Origin: Lytechinus pictus
Lineage: Eukaryota > Echinodermata > Echinoidea > Temnopleuroida > Toxopneustidae
DNA: 64,000 nt
Reading direction: 5' to 3'
NCBI RefSeq assembly: GCF_037042905.1
Contig: NC_087245.1
Coordinates: forward strand, 12,710,501-12,774,500
Part shown: positions 59,091 to 64,000 of the stretch, piece after piece
Numbering within the stretch: position 1 is the first letter of the stretch
How the letters are laid out: every line of letters begins with the position of its first letter
Program-made: the position numbers and the translations under genes
Notes under the pieces: generated by a model
Seen by the model: the letters and a program-made list of their open reading frames with translations, nothing else
Database searches by the model: none
Told to the model about the DNA's origin: nothing

Positions 59091-60832
59091 TAGTGCTGCA
59101 AGTCAGGCGGCATGTTCGGGTTCTGTTCGGTTCGGCAGGGTTCGGCAAATTTTTTCCGAACTTTGGTTCGGTTCGGGGTTCGGCAATAAATGCGCAATTA
59201 AATTATCAACACATGAAACCAAAGATTGCCAACCTTCGAACAAATTAACATATGCAATATCTGTCGTATATTTATAATAAATTTTGTTTTTGAAAATTTT
59301 TGAAAAGAATGGTTATAAAAATTGCTGCATAACTTTCTTTTATTTATTTCAATCTTGAAACCAAAAATAAGAGTCGTTTCTACTTTCATTTTTAAATTGA
59401 ATAAAAAAACAAAGAAAATAATATTGATAACGAGAGAATGAGGACAGAAACAGAATTACAAAGAACAGAATATTTTTTGTTCATTGATTATTCCATGTAG
59501 ATATGATCATGATCGATTACAATGCCATTGCAAACGCAGCTTCTCCGATTGGAATGTGTTGATCGGGAATGTCGGACAGTAGACAAACAACCTCCACTCA
59601 ACTGTTATTATACTGGTAAAATTCACATTCCAAAGAATATGAAATCTTTTAGAAAGTCCCTATTTTCTGAAAAGTGGTTAAATCTGGTCAATCAATTACT
59701 TTAAAAAGATAAAATATCAGTCCATTCTTGGTCCCGAAAGATCAACACTCGAGTGACTTCAAACATAGTTATGAAATCACTCGGCGTTGATCGTCAGAAC
59801 CAAGAAGGAACTGAAAATTTATCATTTCATTTTCAGTAAATGACCAGATTAAACCACTTTTTAGAAAATATTGACAATGGAAAAACATTTCATATTCGGA
59901 ATATGAATTTTACCAGCGTAATAGCAACTGAGAGCAGGTTGTTTGGACGTCCTGTTTCAACTTTCCTTATCAACCATTTCCGGTACACGATCAGGGAACA
60001 TGCGTTGACTTGCTTTGAATTTTTATCTTTTCTGTTTTTTCTAACCTCATTACTTCATCTCTTATTTATTTATCTTTAATATTGATATGTATATTTCAGA
60101 AGGTGAAATATACATACTTTACCATTACTTTGTCAGTCACAAGGAATGAATTTATGTCATTTTTTTTCTATTATTAAATACAAAACAATTACATGGACGC
60201 CCGATCACAATCATGATCGATTACACTTATACGTAATTCAACTACACTTTTTAACCGAGTTTAGCTTAAAATGTCCCCACATTTTATGAGAAAAAAAAAT
60301 AAATTCATGGTAATAAAAAAATTGAGACTGATAAAAATTCAATCAAAGACGAGACCGAAGCTGTCATACTTTGTCATTTACGAGGAATGAATTTATGTCT
60401 TGTCCTTTTTCTTAATTAAATAGAAAACAATTAGGTCCGATTACGATCACGATCGATTACGGCAATACGTAATTCAACCACACTTTTATACCGAGTTTAG
60501 CTTCAAATGTCTCCTCATTTAATGAAGAAAAAATATATTCATGTTAATAAAATATTTTTAAGTTGATAACAATTCAATCAAAGACAAGATGTGAGCTTAA
60601 ATGGTGGATTTAAAAAATATTTTGTGTGGAATTCTTATTGTGCACAATCACTAACCAATATTTTTTTTTCATTTTATATTTAAATATATGTAGTCCCCGC
60701 TTTTATTCATATTACGTGGTGAATAAATGTGCCAAATTTTTTTTTTTTACCGAACCACCGAACCAGGGTTCGGTTCGGAAGTGCCAAGTTCGGCGAACTT
60801 CCGTTCGGTTCGGCAGTTCGGCTACAGCACTA
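59091..60832 (-). mobile_element. hAT-like element, CGAAC-rich ends, copy 2, TSD ACATGTAT
   Basis: Opposite orientation to 12843-14594. Outer ends are TAGTGCTGCAAGTCAGGCGG and CGGCTACAGCACTA. Perfect 8 bp flanks ACATGTAT at 59083-59090 and 60833-60840 prove transposition and mark the ends exactly. The interior has an imperfect palindrome centred near 59768 and two tandem units of about 235 bp (around 60130-60600). A 60-codon frame at 59522-59704 is highly similar to one in the other copy, but it lies in a palindrome arm and carries no known domain. Confidence 0.88.
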
Positions 60833-60840
60833 ACATGTAT

Positions 60841-61339
60841 ATAAATTTTTTTTCCCGTCGGAGGAGGGGGGGGGGGGGAGATGTAAGTTTCTGGTTTTTT
60901 TCCTTTAAATCATTTTTCTTCCCCATTCCGACCACAGCGTCATTCTCTTTTCATGGGAAGTTCTATTCAGGCCTATATTTATTATTTTTTACTTCTTGAT
61001 TACTGCTTTTCAAGATCATACTTTATTTTGGGGGCGGGGTGGGAGGGGATGAGGATAAGTATAAAGTTTATACTGGTCAAGTTCATGATGTAACAAAAAA
61101 ATCTTGTAATAAATAGAGTAATTTTCCTTATTTTTTACACAAAACAGTCATATACACCAAACAATGGATGCATATTAGAGTTGATTATGTCACTCACATC
61201 ACATTTCTTTTTAACTTTTTATTGCATTTTATGTATCAAGTTTTGCAGATTTGATGACAAGGGAACTCTTCATCGTATCACAATAGGTTACATTTATGGC
61301 TATTCCAAATGTTACTGGAGGAATCCTGCTCAAAATTTG
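60841..61339. other. Intron DNA
   Basis: G13 run near 60867. Otherwise no supported feature. Confidence 0.4.
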
Positions 61340-62750
61340 TTAAAGTTGAATTAAGAAGGGGGTGAGTTTCCATAAATATAGGTTCTACATACAATATATA
61401 GTATATATAAGTTGTTCAAACACATAGCATGTCACAATAATCCTCTGCCTTCTCGATATTTTGCTTTGAAAGTCTATGAAATTAGCCACCTGTCAGAGCC
61501 CGAGAGACGAGTGTCCAGAAAAGTCACTCGGAGTGTGACGTCACCGGGGGGAATTTAGTATAAGAGGTGCCTGAATGTCATACAGAAATGCTATGCAGAG
61601 AGAGAAAGATATTTTACAATTTTTTTTCAAAGCAACTCAAATCAAACAAATAGGACTGATATGTACAAATCTTTACTTTCCCTGTATAAAAAACAGTATG
61701 AATAACCACCATGAACTCTTCAATCATGATGTAAGATAGCAAACAGTGAGTTATTGAATGATATTTTCACTATTTCTCATTTATTTTATCACGATGTTCA
61801 ATCAAGTGAGTAGCTGGAAAGTAATTCCGGCGGCTAGCTCAGCGCGCGCTGAACGCATAATACTAGTACACACAACACCCAGGCATTGAGTGTACTGTTA
61901 TGGTCTGGTATGTCGACTTAGTTCATGGCCGTGCATATATATCCTCTGGATCATTTCCACTCATAGCTCATTCCACAGAACAATCTTGAACCAAACGTAT
62001 AGTATTCTTTCTCGGCCTTCTGAGTTGTTTTCTATATTTAATTACGCTAGGGGTCACCGTCACACATACAAACGCAATTCGGAAGTGAGTTGAAGACAGA
62101 AAGATATATAGTAATTAGTATACATCTCTATGGTTGAAGACAACAAGAACGGTACGGTAGCTCGACAGCTAGCTGCGCCGGAGCGGGCGGCCGGTCGGCA
62201 CAAAGCAATTCCGCAACCAACTGTGTTTTTTTGCAAGAGCCGCGTCACACGCGGATAAATATGTCATAATAACACGTCTGCTATGTTATCGACTGGTGAG
62301 AAGATCTCGATCAAATTTCATATTATTCACCTTGAAATTATTCCTTTAGGGTCTATGGTATCATTCTGAGGGAATTCACATATTTGGAATAATAGTACGG
62401 CCACAAATATTTTAATCATTTCCTCTTTGCAAGTTCTATGGCTCGCAGATACAACTTCAACTGCAGTTATTCCATATGAAGGAGTACGTGCATAGTACAC
62501 AAAACGGCACTGCCTTGTTTACTACACCGGGACCGAATACCCCCCGGTGACGTCACACTCAAAGAACACCCATCTCGGTAGGCATTGCAGGAGCGAACTC
62601 AGGGAAAATGGGTAGGGATAAATCGTTCAAATTCACTATTTTGAAAAAAGAAAATGGGGGGTCGAATCACCTATTAGTGTTTGGGGGGTTGTAAGGTTGC
62701 TATTAATGTAAATATCTCAATATTTGGAATCGTCTTCTTAATTCAACTTT
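61340..62750. mobile_element. TIR-like element with inverted CRE-containing segments
   Basis: AAAGTTGAATTAAGAAG at 61343 is inverted at about 62730-62750. Further in, GAGTGTGACGTCACCGGGGG (about 61531-61551) is inverted as CCCCCGGTGACGTCACACTC (about 62545-62564). Both carry TGACGTCA, a perfect CRE. Its right part belongs to the direct duplication below. Confidence 0.5.
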
Positions 62751-64000
62751 AAACAAAATAATGAGAAAATTGAAATATACACTACATGTACATGTATGTA
62801 TCATACTACAGAATACAAAAGAAATTAGAGTGCGTGTGTGACATAATCGGTTCTGTAATTTGCACATCGACCAAGATGTGCATATAATCATTTTAGGCAA
62901 AATAGTCTTTTTTTGTATTCGCATCAAAGTTTTTATGAAATTTTCTGTATACTTTCTGATTATTTTTCTTTCAGTTTATAATAAATTGTTGGGATGGTCT
63001 TCCCCTTTACTATTTACATGTACATGTTCATGGAATGTAGGGAATGCAGAGCAATATTCATGAACAAAATTGTCTAAAAAATATGTAAATCAGTAACTGG
63101 ACACATGTTCACTTTCCTTTCCTTCAGGCCACTCCTTCACATCCACCAGTCTTCCAGTCTAATAACAAAAATAATGAATTATAATACCATCACACAACAT
63201 TCAACGGTACGGTAGCTCGACAGCTAGCTGCGCCGGAGCGGGCGGCCGGTCGGCACAAAGCAATTCCGCAACCAACTGTGTTTTTTTGCAAGAGCCGCGT
63301 CACACGCGGATAAATATGTCATAATAACACGTCTGCTACGTTATCGACTGGTGAGAAGATCTCGATCAAATTTCATATTATTCACCTTGAAATTATTCCT
63401 TTAGGGTCTATGGTATCATTCTGAGGGAATTCACATATTTGGAATAATAGTACGGCCACAAATATTTTAATCATTTCCTCTTTGCAAGTTCTATGGCTCG
63501 CAGATACAACTTCAACTGCAGTTATTCCATATGAAGGAGTACGTGCATAGTACACAAAACGGCACTGCCTTGTTTACTACACCGGGACCGAATACCCCCC
63601 GGTGACGTCACACTCAAAGAACACCCGTCTCGGTAGGCATTGCAGGAGCGAACTCAGGGAAAATGGGTAGGGATAAATCGTTCAAATTCACTATTTTGAA
63701 AAAAGAAAATGGGGGGTCGAATCACCTATTAGTGTTTGGGGGGTTGTAAGGTTGCTATTAATGTAAATATCTCAATATTTGGAATCGTCTTCTTAATTCA
63801 ACTTTAAACAAAATAATGAGAAAATTGAAATATACACTACATGTACATGTATGTATCATACTACAGAATACAAAAGAAATTAGAGTGCGTGTGTGACATA
63901 ATCGGTTCTGTAATTTGCACATCGACCAAGATGTGCATATAATCATTTTAGGCAAAATAGTCTTTTTTTGTATTCGCATCAAAGTTTTTATGAAATTTTC
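62148..64000 (+). repeat. Near-identical direct duplication, 1055 bp period
   Basis: 62148-62945 recurs at 63203-64000. I see only two substitutions over about 795 bp: T/C near 62283 and A/G near 62573. The window ends inside the second copy. Between them lie about 260 bp of unduplicated sequence. The junction shares AACGGTACGG. Confidence 0.92.

Larger units (their letters stand above)
51376..64000 (+). other. RAB5: RAB5 intron (runs past the window end)
   Basis: No continuation of the GTPase domain (an AAFLTQ-like start in phase 1) was found to 64000, so the intron exceeds 12.6 kb. It is occupied by the elements listed below. Confidence 0.65.

Noticed and set aside
62148..64000. LTR retrotransposon with long terminal repeats
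   Set aside because: Only about 260 bp separate the copies. There is no primer-binding site, gag/pol frame or TG..CA ends at the boundaries.

Overview
The window is animal genomic DNA: AT-rich, with spliced genes whose introns have GT/AG ends, and packed with DNA-transposon remnants, foldback elements, minisatellites and long G/C homopolymers. The gene content (a RAB5 gene, an EF-hand ciliary gene of the EFHB/CFAP21 family, a C2H2 zinc-finger gene) and the repeat style suggest a marine invertebrate deuterostome, most likely an echinoderm such as a sea urchin. The species call is inference, not proven.

Layout. (1) About 1-5670: transposon-derived sequence only. (2) 5671-18840, plus strand: five exons of a C2H2 zinc-finger protein whose 5' end is not visible here. 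Its 8 kb fourth visible intron holds two nested element clusters: 8453-11352 with insertions, and 11833-16415 with a hAT insertion. (3) 18841-29276: 3' UTR of that gene and intergenic DNA, with a hAT element (23201-24463) and a folded minisatellite (25571-25985). (4) 29670-40849, minus strand: a full nine-exon EFHB gene giving a 595-residue protein, with phase-matched joins throughout. (5) About 40387-51375, plus strand: start of a RAB5 gene. The first coding exon is at 51216-51375, and a TATA-bearing 5' non-coding exon near 40488 is possible. (6) 51376-64000: the first coding-region intron of RAB5, full of repeats; the next RAB5 coding exon is not in the window.

How the genes relate. EFHB and RAB5 lie head to head, as EFHB and RAB5A do on human chromosome 3p24.3, so this looks like an old linkage, perhaps with shared promoter DNA. 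EFHB belongs to the inner scaffold of ciliary doublet microtubules, RAB5 controls early endosome fusion, and the zinc-finger protein is probably a nuclear DNA-binding factor; no common pathway is implied.

Most striking non-genic signals: a roughly 820 bp palindrome whose two arms each look like a histone-type promoter (TATA, CCAAT, octamer); a TIR element family whose internal repeats carry perfect DR1 nuclear-receptor motifs, seven in the window; three copies of a TAGTGCTG-ended hAT family, two with perfect 8 bp target duplications; a 4.6 kb TIR element built of about 230 bp tandem units; a 34-base G run beside an EFHB splice acceptor; and a near-identical direct duplication of about 1.05 kb period at the right end.
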